Source: Aphrophora alni
Taxonomy: Eukaryota > Arthropoda > Insecta > Hemiptera > Aphrophoridae
Assembly (NCBI GenBank): GCA_963513935.1
Contig: OY740769.1
Span: forward strand, 107,177,762 to 107,241,761
Direction of reading: 5' to 3'
Length of the DNA: 64,000 bases
A program made the translations under genes and the position numbers. The notes under the pieces were generated by a model. It had not been told where the DNA came from and searched no databases. It saw only the letters and a list, made by a program, of their open reading frames with translations. Positions within the stretch are counted from its first letter, which is position 1. Every line of letters starts with the position of its first letter. Shown here one piece after another: positions 23,901 to 35,549 of this stretch.

Positions 23901-24603
23901 TAAATAGGTTTTGTTTCACTTGTAAAGCAACATGTAGTCAGTTAATTGTTTCTGTTGTGTCTAGGTTTAGCAAGTAAAGTAGGTCAACTCTTAAGGGACT
24001 AAAATAATCAATATTAAGAGACTTCAAGACAGATGGGGTGGAGCTACAAGCTTACAGTAACCTTCAGTCGTAGTTCACTGACTTTATACAGACGATTCAT
24101 TTAGAATTTATAAAAACAAAAATAGAAATTTAAATTGTTCACAAATTCATTTATAGGAAGATTTAATAATTTATTGAAGAAACAATATTTTGAAATATGT
24201 AAGTTGATGTGAACCAATTTGTGTTCTACTTATACTTACTTCTAAACCTAGAATTTAGAAGTAGTTTAATTCAACCAAAGACTGTGTTTACAAAATAGCC
24301 TTAATATCATCTGTACATTAAAATATTTAATTTTAATATGGTTCTAACCCAGAGAAAATAATATAAAATAATTTATTATGTTCACACATTTTATTCTGTG
24401 AGGAGTTTAGGAGGGAGGAGGAAATTGGTAGATTTGTTTGTTCTACTTTCTACTATTAAAAAGAAATATTTTTTATTAATAGAACAATTGAGTTTGCTAG
24501 CTAAGGAAATAAAAAGGTACTTTGTTAGCTATATTTAGCCTCTGTACTTCTTTGAATAGTGTAATTAATTATGAAATGAACTGGCCCAGCCACCACTTAT
24601 TTT
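17901..24603. other. 6.7 kb of AT-rich DNA without recognisable genes
   Basis: Read on both strands. The open frames (for example 18152-18457 -, 19362-19583 +, 23367-23639 +) are rich in F/I/L/Y/N and lack motifs, as expected by chance in AT-rich sequence. I found no RNA gene, no transposon domain and no tandem array. It could be intron or intergenic DNA. Confidence 0.55.
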
Positions 24604-24608
24604 ACACA

Positions 24609-24652
<44 letters not shown>
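24604..24652. repeat. (AC)n microsatellite
   Basis: About 21 uninterrupted AC units from 24611, preceded by a CACACC imperfect start. Confidence 0.95.
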
Positions 24653-24656
<4 letters not shown>

Positions 24657-25269
24657 ATCTGTACAGCATTTACATCAAAATATATATATGCTAAAAACAA
24701 AAAATCAGTTACAAACTTATTGTTTAGAAATCGACTTTCAAAAGTATAGTGAAATTTTTATATTTATAGTTTTACCTATTAAATTCCTAAACTGTAAAAT
24801 TTGTGTTTTTGGTTTCTTTACTATAACAATAGTTTAAAATTTGATATCAATCTGTAGATCTTTCTTTAAGAAATAAGAACCTTAATGATAACATTACATG
24901 TTAATGTTTTGCTTCTAATCTATAACTCTTGATTGGAATTTTTTTTATTTTTATTTTTTTAACGAGCGAAATATGTTTTCTCCAACTTTGAACTAATTGT
25001 TAGATAAATAAATGGTTTTATTACAGGTATCATCAAATTTTGAGTTTTCTTACACTTATATGAAATAAAAAAGAAAGAAAAATGTGACATATTTGTTTAT
25101 AGTTGTTATTATTTTTTTAAATTAAAAAAAAATGATTAGCTCCATCGTTCTAAAATGAACTTTCCACGACCTCTAATATGCAATGACCTATAATGTAGAA
25201 AGTGTTGCAAATTACGACCAGGCTTATGTATAGAAAGGAGGAGGTAATGGTCCTAACCCTATCAAAACA
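24653..25269. other. Non-coding AT-rich DNA
   Basis: Nothing assignable. Confidence 0.5.
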
Positions 25270-25480
25270 ATAGTCCGAAGATAAGAGTAGGAGAATAATG
25301 AAGATGAATACGGTGTACTGCGGGCGGGAGTGGCCTGGCACTGCAGGCGCATGTTGCACCAATATGCGGCATCATGCGCGCGCACCTTCTCTCAATCGAT
25401 GCACCCAGAGTGTACCACCAGGTACAGCCCATCACCCGATTCTTGCTCCTAATAATATTGTTTTTTTACGGCCTATGTAG
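25270..25480. other. GC-rich island
   Basis: A sharp rise in GC and CpG content (CGGGCGGGAGTGG, GCGCATG, GCATCATGCGCGCGCACC), ending with a small inverted repeat GTACC/GGTAC near 25410-25425. It is flanked on both sides by very AT-rich DNA. No tRNA fold, SINE box or protein motif was recognised. Possible readings are a CpG-type promoter or a fragment of a GC-rich repeat. Confidence 0.45.
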
Positions 25481-25717
25481 CAAATATTGCTTAAACTCAT
25501 TGCAATATTTTGCCAATATTTTATAGAATGTCGCAACAATAAAGTAACGTTTCCCCAGGACAATTTCCTAGGACTATGTTAACATAATTTAAACTTCTCT
25601 GAGCTTATTCTTGTTGTTTGTATTTTATTATTATTTCAAAATACCTTTAATGCATTATAAAAATTGACAATGTTTTTTCTCTGTAAGGTCTGTGATAGGT
25701 GTATGTCTATATTGTGT

Positions 25718-25721
<4 letters not shown>

Positions 25722-25794
<73 letters not shown>

Positions 25795-25796
25795 TT
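25722..25796. repeat. (TA)n microsatellite
   Basis: Long run of TA repeats with a slightly irregular 3' end. Confidence 0.95.
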
Positions 25797-25904
25797 TACG
25801 TTACTTAAGAAACTTGCTCCTCTCAAGTCTATCTCATTTAATGACGACGCAGTAATAATTGGTAATTAACTAAATTTATATTACAAATTTATGTGCAAGT
25901 TAGA

Positions 25905-26045
25905 GAAAACCGATGTTCACTATAAAAGGGTTTTAAAAAATTCTGATTCTAAAAGGGCTTTATTTGGACTAAAGTTTAACCCATTTATTCCCAGGATAAC
26001 AATACGAATAGTGCTGAAATTCAAGATACGGTATTCAAGATTGTA
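25905..26045 (+). repeat. Isolated monomer of the 27.3-kb satellite
   Basis: Shares the blocks CGATGTTCACTATAAAAGGG, ATTCTGATTCTAAAAGG, TTAACCCATTTAT and GTGCTGAAATT with the array at 27280-28122, in the same order and orientation, about 1.2 kb away from it. Confidence 0.85.
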
Positions 26046-27220
26046 TGCGCATAATGTTTTAAGTATTTGGAAATTTTCCTATAACCTAAGCATTTTGCAA
26101 TTTTTTAAATGTGAATTTACCCCAACGTTTCTTACAAAACCTAATGCAATATAACCTAAGAATGTTAGCATGTGCGTGCCGTGAATGCCTGATTGTGATC
26201 ACTTAGCAACAGATTATCCCATTACAAAAGCAACTCACGTAGTAAGCCTACTGCACCGCGCTGAATATAAGCAGACGTTTAAGGACAAAGTCTGACGTAT
26301 CTAGAGACAATGGAGTCGATTTATGGACAGCTAAGTGAATCACTCAATCTTTATATTCAAAATCGTCGACATACTTTTCAAGCGACCGTTTAAGGAACTA
26401 CTTGAACGAAAGAGAGTGAAACTCAAATTCAATTACAATCATTTTATTTTAACATGACGACTGTTGCTATTGTGTTACTATCTTCTAAAAATGGTCTTCT
26501 AAGTGTACAAAAGGAAGGGGCAGTATACAATGCCACCGTAAAAGTTTGGATAACTCTCAATCCGTAAAATTGTTGTCAAATTTGAAAATTAGTACAATAA
26601 CTAAAATAGTATTACAAATATATAAGGAGTTGGGGGGGGGGGCGTAATTGTTCAATGAAATATATTTTCCAAATTACTTACTAACCGTAAGTTTCTTTTA
26701 CATGTAATTGACACATTGGTCTGGTTCTAAATTTTCTAACCAAATTTGATTGACGTCATTTAGATATTGTGAGGTATTTGAAATTCAAGACGGTATGGTC
26801 CATTTTCACTTTGTTACCGATTATTTCCTAAATAGGCTATATTTTTAGGGATATTATTTTTTAAGGAAGTATGTAATAAAATTAAAACTAAATTGTAAAA
26901 AATGTTCATCAACCCACAGTATTTTTTAATTATCTATTATGTGATCAGTAGTAAATCAAATACTCCAATTTCAAAAAAAGTTGTTACTCGTTCACAACTC
27001 TTCTACCACAGACCAAAGACAAGCTAGGGTGAATAAACAACCCTCAAAAAGAAGTTCTTCCCAATCTTCATATTTAAATGAACGTGTTTTGACACGACTG
27101 TGCCATCATTAATATACAGCCAAAACTACTGTATCGATCCGAAAATGTAATTAAAATTTCAGGGAAGGTATCTATTACTAAGTAAAGGCGTAATGAGAAA
27201 CTTTTTAAAATCCTAAATTT
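26046..27220. other. Non-coding DNA
   Basis: Mixed AT-rich sequence with a G run near 26630. No motif recognised. Confidence 0.5.
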
Positions 27221-27282
27221 GTCCTAAGACCTAAACCTAAGACACAAGACCTAAACCTAAGTCCTAAGACCTAAGACCTATT
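27221..27282. repeat. Degenerate CCTAA-type tract (telomere-like)
   Basis: About nine CCTAA words in 62 bp, spaced at 5 to 9 bp (CCTAAGA and CCTAAAC variants). The insect telomere repeat TTAGG reads CCTAA on the other strand. The period here is closer to 7 than 5, so it may be either a decayed interstitial telomeric tract or a coincidental short satellite. It abuts the following array. Confidence 0.55.
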
Positions 27283-28122
27283 TATCAGTTTATTGCCAGC
27301 ATAACAAGACGTAAAGCGCTGAAATTTTGCATGGTAGTATGTCTCATATGTTCGATGTTCACTATAAAAGGGTTTTAAAAAATTCTGATTCTAAAAGGTG
27401 TATATTTGGACTAACGCTTAACCCATTTATCAGTTTTATTCCCAGGGTAACAAGTTGTTGAGTGCTGAAATTTTGCATGGTAGTATGTCTCATATGTTCG
27501 ATGTTCACTATAAAAGGGTTTAAAAAAATTCCGATTCTAAAAGGGCTATATTTGGACTAAAGTTTAACCCATTTATCGGTTTATTCCCAGGATAACAATA
27601 CGAATAGTGCTGAAATTTTGAATGGCAGTATGTTTCGTATGTTCTATATTTACTATAAAATGGTTTGCAGAAATTCTGATTCTAAAAGGTGTATATTTGG
27701 ACTAACGCTTAACCCATTTATCAGTTTTATTCCCAGCGTAACAAGATGTAGAGTGCTGAAATTTTGCATGGCAGTATGCCTCTTATGTTCGATGTTCATT
27801 ATGAAATGGTTTTCAAAAATTCTGATTTTAAAAGGTGTATATTTGGACTATAACGCTTAACCCATTTATCAGTTTTATTCCCAGGGTAACAAGATGTAGA
27901 GTGCTGAAATTTTGCATGGCAGTATGCCTCATATGTTCGATGTTCATTATGAAATGGTTTTCAAAAATTCTAATTCTAAAAGGTGTATAAACCTTTGAAC
28001 TAAAGCTTAAACCCATTTATCAGTTTATTTATAGGGTAACAAGACATTGAGCATTGAATTCTCGCAAGATGGTAAGTCTCATATATCAATTATCAGTAAG
28101 AAACGGATTTCAAAAATTCTGA
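27280..28122 (+). repeat. Satellite array, ~145-bp monomer, about 5.5 copies
   Basis: Monomers start about every 143-148 bp; the GTTCACTATAAAA block begins near 27356, 27502, 27646 (ATTTAC variant), 27793 and 27941, with a worn copy near 28088. Conserved blocks are GTGCTGAAATTTTGCATGG, AAAATTCTGATTCTAAAAGG and TTAACCCATTTATCAG. Neighbouring units differ by several percent, so the array is not freshly amplified. Open frames across it are by-products. Confidence 0.9.
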
Positions 28123-28956
28123 GGATACAATTTGTTTCTCTTTATATATTTTTCTCTTTAAATAAAAAAACTTCAACATAAACTTAAAACTTTGACTTTT
28201 ATTTGCAATGAAAGTACGATTTGTATGACATGAAACTCCAAATCTCAATAAAAACCAAATACAGTTTGGACATAGTTATTAGTATCAAAATAAATCTACT
28301 GTGGGAGAACCCGCGACGGGGGTACGTTAGTATATAGGTTATCTGTTTTGTGTTTATTTGTAGTAAAACTGAGCGAAGTGTTAAATAGTTGATTTTAACC
28401 AAATTAACAATAAAATATGCAGCTGGGTTGTCCTACTTTTTATTTGATACATTTATTTTACCAATTAGAAAAGTTTGTATCATTAAAAAAAATTTTTTTT
28501 TAAATAAATTTAATAGCAACAAAATAAATTTAAAATTCTGACAACACTTGACATTACTGTTTTGTCAAAGCATCATAGTAACCAATCAATACTCAATAAG
28601 TATGACATTACGAATTATAGTGTTAGTTGAAACACTAATTAATTATTTGTTTTAATGTAATTGTAATAATAAATAATTAGTATAATTAACTAAATTCCGT
28701 AACAACTATTAGATAATATGTTTCTCTACACAATGTCTTTGGAACTGTTCATATAAAACTTCTATGTTGATTAAACTTTTGGAATGTTTTGAGGTTATTT
28801 ATTAGTATTTATAAATAGGCTATAATAGTTAACTCAACACCTTATAATACTGCGGAAAGGCTATGCTATAGTAGTCAGGCGTTATATAGTCAGTAGGCTT
28901 TCTTACGTTAAACTCATACATGTTAATATTAACACTAATTTACTTATTTATATAGC
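28123..28956. other. Non-coding AT-rich DNA
   Basis: Nothing assignable. Confidence 0.5.
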
Positions 28957-29460
28957 GTGTCAAATAAGTCCCGGGACGACTAAGTATTTTTTTACCATTA
29001 CCGATAGAGCTACAAAGCTTTGCATATTATTAATGGACACCGAAAACTATTTTAGTACGTATTCAATGGACCGCTACTTTTCCAGGGGGACGGCCCACAA
29101 GGAGTAAGTAGGAAATCTTAATTGAGAGCATAGGTCGAGTTGTACATAGAATTAAAGAGGCCTTTATGGGTAGAACACAATGCCGCAAACCCGACCTGAA
29201 AAGGTTTACCCTTGCTAAAATAGCGTGGGTTTATAGTTCATATTAGCTACAACGTCATGTATGTTGAAAACAGCTTAATAATGTTTAAGTTACTAGGTAG
29301 TAGAGGTTATGAAATGAAATCAATATCTGGCTTTAAAAAAAACTATTTTTTAGACTGCTCACTAGCTCTTTACCTCCAATGGGGGACGGCCATCAAGGAG
29401 TAATGTTTCAACTCAAAACAAAGGAAGGAAAAACTGTTATGGCCTGTCTTCACTAACTAG
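28957..29460. repeat. Transposon-end-like sequence and diverged direct repeats
   Basis: GCGTGTCAAATAAGTCCCGGGA at the left edge resembles the terminal repeat of a DNA transposon. Two diverged repeats follow at about 29040-29115 and 29345-29410; each has AAAACTATTTT...GGGGGACGGCC(C/A)...CAAGGAGTAA. No transposase reading frame is visible between them. Probably a decayed non-autonomous element. Confidence 0.4.
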
Positions 29461-29559
29461 TAGAATGCCACTAATATCAACCACCTAAAGCAAGTTATGT
29501 TTCCTGCGGGAATACCTACTATCAGTGACAAACAATTTACTCTATCATGGTTAATCTAT

Positions 29560-29958
29560 TTTATTTGTTTGATTTGGTATGAAAGAAGGATTTCGTTAAA
29601 CTCCTTGGGACATTTGTCCACTAAAATCAGGTTCAGAGGGAGCTGTTTTACTTAAAGGTAATCTGTGCTTTTGTCCTCGGAATCATATTGATCCGGTTGT
29701 TATGCGTGTGAACATCACTATTACGAAACGAATCTTTAGGCTCTTAAATCGTAATCTACAATTCATTACTTATAAAACAAACTCAACGACGTCAATTGTC
29801 CTCCTCCCTTTGATGAAACCATATTGGTTTGGAGAAGAGCTATTCATTTTTATTAAAAAATTTGAAAACTTTTAAAAGAGTCTTAAAAATATTTTACTTA
29901 TTCCTGGTAACAAAGAAATAGGGCGGTAGTTGTCTACCACCCTCGTCACCACTTTTAA
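29560..29958 (-). pseudogene. LINE reverse transcriptase relic
   Basis: On the minus strand RVVDNYRPISLLPGISKIF (about 29950-29890) is followed by SNFLIKMNSSSPNQYGFIKG and RRTIDVVEFV (about 29860-29780). These are RT fingers motifs (YRPISLLP, NQYGF.KG.ST) of a non-LTR retrotransposon. A later GQMSQGV near 29610 may be a worn GVPQGS palm motif. The catalytic FADD is not found. It is a different, unrelated copy from the LINE at 2.9 kb and is directly abutted by a mariner end. Confidence 0.75.
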
Positions 29959-30095
29959 ATACGAGGGTTGTTCAGAAATTAACATTGTTTACCCAGAAAA
30001 CGAAACTAAATACAGATTAATTTTTTTTATTATATACAAAACTTACATACATTATTTTTCGACGTAGTCACCTTATACATTTAGTCACTTGTCAT
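29959..30095 (-). mobile_element. Mariner-family terminal fragment
   Basis: TACGAGGGTTGTTCAGAAATTAA at the left edge matches the terminal inverted repeat typical of mariner elements (TACGAGGGTTGTTC...). The next bases contain a worn tail reading like the mariner transposase C-terminus on the minus strand (..GDYVEK..). The rest of the element is missing; a satellite array begins immediately after it. Confidence 0.6.
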
Positions 30096-30097
30096 AC

Positions 30098-30790
30098 CGT
30101 GTGAGAACGTTAGAACAATGTGTTCGAACTAGGCGCCACATATAGATTAGTATAGAAACAATCGGGCGTCACGTATAGAATGTATGGAGATATTCTTATG
30201 GTAGATGACATAGAATATTATTTTAGAGTTGTACGTATTTGGATTTAGGGTGTGTGAGAATGTTAGAACAATGTGTTCGAACTGAGCGTCACATATAGAT
30301 AGTATAGAAACAATCGAGCGTCACGTATAGATTGTATGGGGAAATTCTTATGGTAAATGACATAGAATTTTATTTTAGAGTTGTACGTATTTGGATTTAG
30401 GGTGTGTGAAAATGTTAGAACAATGTGTTCGAACTGAGCGTCACATATAGATAGTATAGAGAGATTCACTGGTGACATGCCAACGAATATTATTTTGTTT
30501 AGTTGGTATTTTATTTTAGGTTATGTGAGAACGTTGGATCAGTGTGTTCGCATCGGGCGTCATGTTGGAGACATTCTTTGGAGAGATGGAATGAATATTA
30601 TTTTAGTTTAGTACGTATTTGGTTTTAGGTTGTGTAAGAATGTTAGAACAATGTGTCCCGCACCAGGCGTAACCTATAGATAGCATAGAGACATTCATCA
30701 GGGAAATGTGAACAAATATTAATTTATTTTAGTAGGTATTTGATTTTAGGGTTTGTGATAACGTTAGAACATTGTGTCCCGCACCGGGTT
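30098..30790. repeat. Satellite array, six units, 111-152 bp
   Basis: Units start near 30100, 30251, 30403, 30521, 30632 and 30745. Each opens with GTGTGAGAAYGTTAGAACAATGTG and contains a GAGCGTCACATATAGAT-type block. The first three are longer (152 bp) because that CGTCAC block occurs twice in them. Divergence is moderate. Confidence 0.88.
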
Positions 30791-31085
30791 TAAGGTTTAT
30801 TTGACTAACACAATAAATTTAAATGCAGACTAGTGTGGTCTGTCCATAGGTTCTTTACAAACTTCCAGGGTTTAATAATAAGGTTCCTCTGTTAAAACTT
30901 CCGGCGTTGAGAATGTATTGAGGAAAAGACACTAAGTAGTTTCGTTAAACAAACCTAATTTTCACTCACAACTTACAATTTTTTTTCAGCAATTATATCC
31001 ACGTATCTTATAGCAGCTTTGAAATTAAGAAAAAAACATAATTATATTTCAATAATATTTTTAACTAACTAAATGTAATTTAATA
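30791..31085. other. Non-coding DNA
   Basis: Nothing assignable. Confidence 0.5.
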
Positions 31086-32575
31086 TACCAGGTGTCCCAT
31101 TAAGAGGTCATATTTTTCAATTATTATGGCGGACATGTAGAACACTCTAAAATGTAAAAAAAGTACTTTCAAGTTTCATTTATTTATGGTCAATAGAAAT
31201 AAAACGGCGCAATAACAAAAACAAAAAAAACATACATTTCTAGATAGAACCACTTTATCCTACAATGCAATACAATTAAATTGTGCATTGCCATCTGTTG
31301 AATCTCGATCAGCTGCTAACACACAACGATGAAACACTTTAGTAGTTGTGTTTAATCAGATTTGTGTATCTAACCTCCAAACCATGATTTTTCAATTGAT
31401 GAAATAGTACAATGTTGTTTTTTGGCTATTGATTTTGTAAATTAATATGAAGCGATAAATTGTTTTAAAAAAACCTACGAAATTATGGTTCCCCCATCAA
31501 GAAAATCAATTTATAAATAATTTCAGATTAATTATTAAACTAGATCAGTTTCAAAGTATAGTTCAAATCTCCACATAGGCCTAATTGACTTCGAAAAGTT
31601 TCATCCGCACCTGGGGTACCAAAGTCAAAACTATGCCAAGAAAAATAAAATAAATTTTTATAAGACACATTTAGTTAATGGGCTGCTGGAAGTTGAGCCA
31701 AAGAAACGAGTGGAATTTTGTTCGAAGGTAATTTAAAAGCTTGACCAAAATGACGAGTGGTATAAAGAATTGTATTCTCAGATGAAACTACAAGTGACTT
31801 AACAGAATTTGTAAACAAACACATTTGTAATTATTATAAACCACAAAGGCCACATATCTTACATGAAGTGGGCTTGAAATCAAAGGGTATAACTGTTTGG
31901 ACTATCGTCACTAAGGATGGAGATACGTACGCAAAATATTAACTGAGCACGTATTTCCTCATCCTACTCAGCCGGAGATGAGGGACAGTTTCTTCCAACA
32001 GGATGGAGCTCCTCCTCATTATGCTAATGTGGCCAAAGCAAATTAGATCGAGTCTTCCCAACCGTTGGATAGGTCGTGGCAGCAATTTCATGAAGTGACC
32101 TCCAAGATCCTCAGACTTGACTGTTTGAAATTTTTCCTACGTCAAGATTTGAAAGAACAATTTATTCTCACCCTATAGCAACAGATGATGAATTAATGAG
32201 GCTGATTGAAGAGGAATACTCGGGGATTTTTCAAAAGCTCTTGTGACTCTTTTTGTTTTTTGTTGCTATCAATACATAGCTGCTGGTGGACATCATTTCG
32301 AATAAAGGTCAAATTTGGAACATTAATAATTTATTACACTTACTTTTTTCTACTTTTCGTTATCAAGTTTTACACATTTTCGTGTTATCTGCAAATCAAC
32401 AATTTCTAATGGCTATGCAAAATCAAATCATATTCGTAAAGAATGACACTCGCGGGTACTTTTCTACATATCTATGTAACATAACTGTAAAGTGTCATGT
32501 TAGTAGAGTATTCCATGTCTCCGCCATATTAATTAAAAATAGCGTCTTCTACGTAGATCACTCCTTATAATAAAT
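31086..32575 (+). mobile_element. Degraded Tc1/mariner-superfamily element
   Basis: Imperfect terminal inverted repeats of about 55-65 bp are visible: left arm about 31101-31155 and right arm about 32504-32568. They share CTATTTTT/ATATTTTT, AATTATTATGGCGGA / AATTAATATGGCGGA and GAACACTCTA / GAATACTCTA. A decayed transposase lies between them. The left edge also reads ACCAGGTGTCCCATTAAG, a typical end for this group. The exact termini and the target TA duplication are not certain. Confidence 0.75.
31690..32260 (+). pseudogene. Tc1/mariner-type transposase, frameshifted
   Basis: DDE/DDD transposase relic. In order and across frames: RIVFSDETTSD (first catalytic Asp, about 31767), VNKHICNYYKPQRPHILHEV (about 31810-31870), GLKSKGITVWTIVTKDGDTY (31875-31930), FFQQDGAPPHYANV (second Asp, about 31992-32032), FPNRWIGRGS (about 32057-32085), PPRSSDLTV (third Asp region, about 32100-32125) and TDDELMRLIEEEYSGIF (about 32185-32235). 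Frame changes and stops make it inactive. The N-terminal helix-turn-helix part is not readable. A second copy of the same family lies at 62.9-64.0 kb on the other strand. Confidence 0.82.
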
Positions 32576-35241
32576 TAATTCTTACCTGAACAAAATCTCG
32601 GCCAACTACTCCACACTTTTAAATTGTTTAAGATTTAATTATAAAAAATGTTAAAAAAACTTGACAGTAGTCAAATTTCGCTCCCGCTTAAAAACTCCTT
32701 AATTATTTTTTGTAATAATTAATTTTTCTTGGGAGAATTTGAATGAGAAAATTTTATTTTCCATTTCAAAGAGAAAATAAACAACAGCAATATTTATATG
32801 AAGTACAACAGAAATAATACATATCATGAAAGGTATCTTTCGTGAATCTAATTGGGGTTCACCTAACCTCAAACTGATTTTATGGATATCTTAATGAAAT
32901 AGCTATTAATATGTTTTTTAATTGTTTGATATGGTAACGAATATTGAAATGAGTGAAACTTCAATAAACATAGAACTGATTTGTAGTATATTTGACATTT
33001 ATTATAAATTGAACTTTTGACTACGCTTAAAAATATAAATTTCCATTCCAAATATTCGACATACTGTCTATATAATTATGTGCGAAAAATCGTGATGATC
33101 GGTCAAACAGTTTTTGAAGTACACCATTAGTTCCTTTTCAATTTTAACCCTGTGTCTTCAAAAAATTGGTCTAAAACATCTGTTTTACAGTATTTGTACA
33201 AAAATAAACGTTTTCTATTTTATTATACCACTGTATATTCTAGTCCTTCCTGTTTCAAAATAGAATTACCATGATGCCAAGTACAAACAGAATCCATTAA
33301 GTCTAGACTGATACACAAAACTTATTTATACAAATGTTAAATGTAAAAGTAAGCTCATTTCAGAGGTTTCCAAATGTTACATTGATAACGGAAAACAAAT
33401 CACATGAGAACACATAATAAATTTCAGAATAGGTTCTTTAATCAATCAATAAATTTATTAAATGTTTACTTAAGTTTTAAGAACTAAATTTTAAGTCTAT
33501 GTATATTTTAATTTTTAAGCAACTATTAGTTAGGCTTTGAATCATATTTTTGACTTCATTAGAAAGTGTGAATAGTAACTTGAAGTTTTTAGGAAAGAGG
33601 AAAATCTAACCTAACATAACTTAACTCAATTGAATGTAAGATTTGAAAAAGAGTTCGATTACTTTACGTTTTAATCCTTTCTAACAATAAATCCATATTG
33701 TAACATCACTTATTAATTATTTATAATGACATTTATCTGAAAATATCGTCAAATTGTTTAAAATAAATTATATTCATTTTTATGTTGCAGTATAGTGATA
33801 TGTCTATAAAATAGTTATTTTTCTTTTGTTTGTGAGTTCTGAGCTTAATTATATTGGTTAATAAGCTATACTTTGACAATTTGTTATACATATTTTCATT
33901 TCTTTTTACCATACTTTTTCATGAATACTTTTTTATATTTTAACCTCCTCACTCTTTGTATAGGACTATATATTGGAACAAAAAACACATTTAATTTTGA
34001 ATCCGTAAGCAATGTTATATATATATCACTGCTGCTAATGCGCTGAATTTCCATACGATTTTTACTTATTCCTTTCCTTCCTAGGTTTGTCTTAATTTGG
34101 GCCTAAAATATTAAATATTTTGATATAAAGTATCGTTTCCCTGCAGTCGTGACAACAGCCTGGATTGTAAAGCAATATATTTTTTATCTAATTGTGTTAA
34201 TACATTCTTAACATTAATATTTATTTTCTAAAATTTTGTAAATATTTTAGATGTGCCATATTTAAAATTCAATATTAAACCAAAATTAGAAAGAGATGTG
34301 TAAATTAACGTTAAACATCTAATTATTTGAAGTTATATATTAAACATTTTTTTACCCTTATTTTTCTTTACAATTGAACTCCGAAGAAATTAGCACAAGT
34401 GAAATTGTCTTTCATATCTTTGTAAAAGTTATTTATTTCATGGAATGCCCCGACATTACTGTTGTAGTATTGGAAAAGGTAGTTATTATTTTTTTCACAG
34501 AAATATATTTTAGTACACGAGAACGTGGAAGATTAAATAATTAGCCCCATCCCCTTCCCTACTACCATTGTGCCTGGTAAGAATTTAACAATGTTGAAAG
34601 GTCACGTTCTTTACTCTTTAGACAAATTACTTAAAGGAAAACTGTACCGGTACTATACCACATTTTACAAATTCGGGATATGCTTTGGCTAAAAGAACAA
34701 AGAGGCTACTCCATATTTTTCCCACAATAATTTTCTTATCTTTATTTATGATTTTTAGTAATACACACTATATTTTAACGGTTTCCGAATTTTATACAGC
34801 ATGTGAATCCTGAAATTTGAATATAATTATACAATTTTAAACGACAATCTATATTAATATCGTCTATATCGTAGAATAAAAAATAAAATATAATTTGATT
34901 CATGAAAAAAACAACAATTACAGTAGTGTATAGAACATTAACCTATGTTTCGCGGTTAAGTATCATATTGGTTAATTTCTTTTTCTTGATATTCAACTTT
35001 ACCCACTGTTTTCACTTAAAATAATTTAATTATTTGTATTGTTGAAGATAATAATAGTGTGATTTCTTTCAAATACACATAGAGAGTTTACTATGAAATA
35101 TTGTTTGTAAACTCGGACTCTGGATCTTCAAAAAGGAAAATATTTGTTTTGCGTTGTTTTTTAATCATAAACAACACACTTAGAGTTAAAAATGAATAAT
35201 GATAATAAAATTATAACAATAAATATAAATAAAAGGAAGAT

Positions 35242-35242
<1 letters not shown>
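32576..35242. other. Non-coding AT-rich DNA
   Basis: Nothing assignable on either strand. Confidence 0.5.

Positions 35243-35277
<35 letters not shown>
35243..35277. repeat. (AAT)n microsatellite
   Basis: About 11 AAT units within a longer AT-rich tract. Confidence 0.9.
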
Positions 35278-35549
35278 TAAAACAAACAAAACAAAAAATT
35301 CGTCCCCAGAGTAATAACTTTAGCAGTATATGAATATTCACCATTACTTCTACTTTCTCACTACACCCCGAGCGCTATTCATTCTTGTAACGTAGGACCC
35401 CATGTGGTTGTAATACATCACTTTAGTTTATGGCGTATATAAATATTAGGGATAGAAAGTCCATATTTCTAAATTTAGGAGAAAAGATGCCATTTGAGAA
35501 ATATGTGTTATATATTGCGGTGTTTGTAACTTGACTTTTAAGTTATACT

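Noticed and set aside
24522..25855. Frames that include CA or TA microsatellites (24522-24749, 25664-25855)
   Set aside because: The long HT and YI runs are translations of dinucleotide repeats.
27618..28016. Frames across the 27.3-kb array as repeat proteins
   Set aside because: They follow the satellite monomer on both strands and change frame between units.
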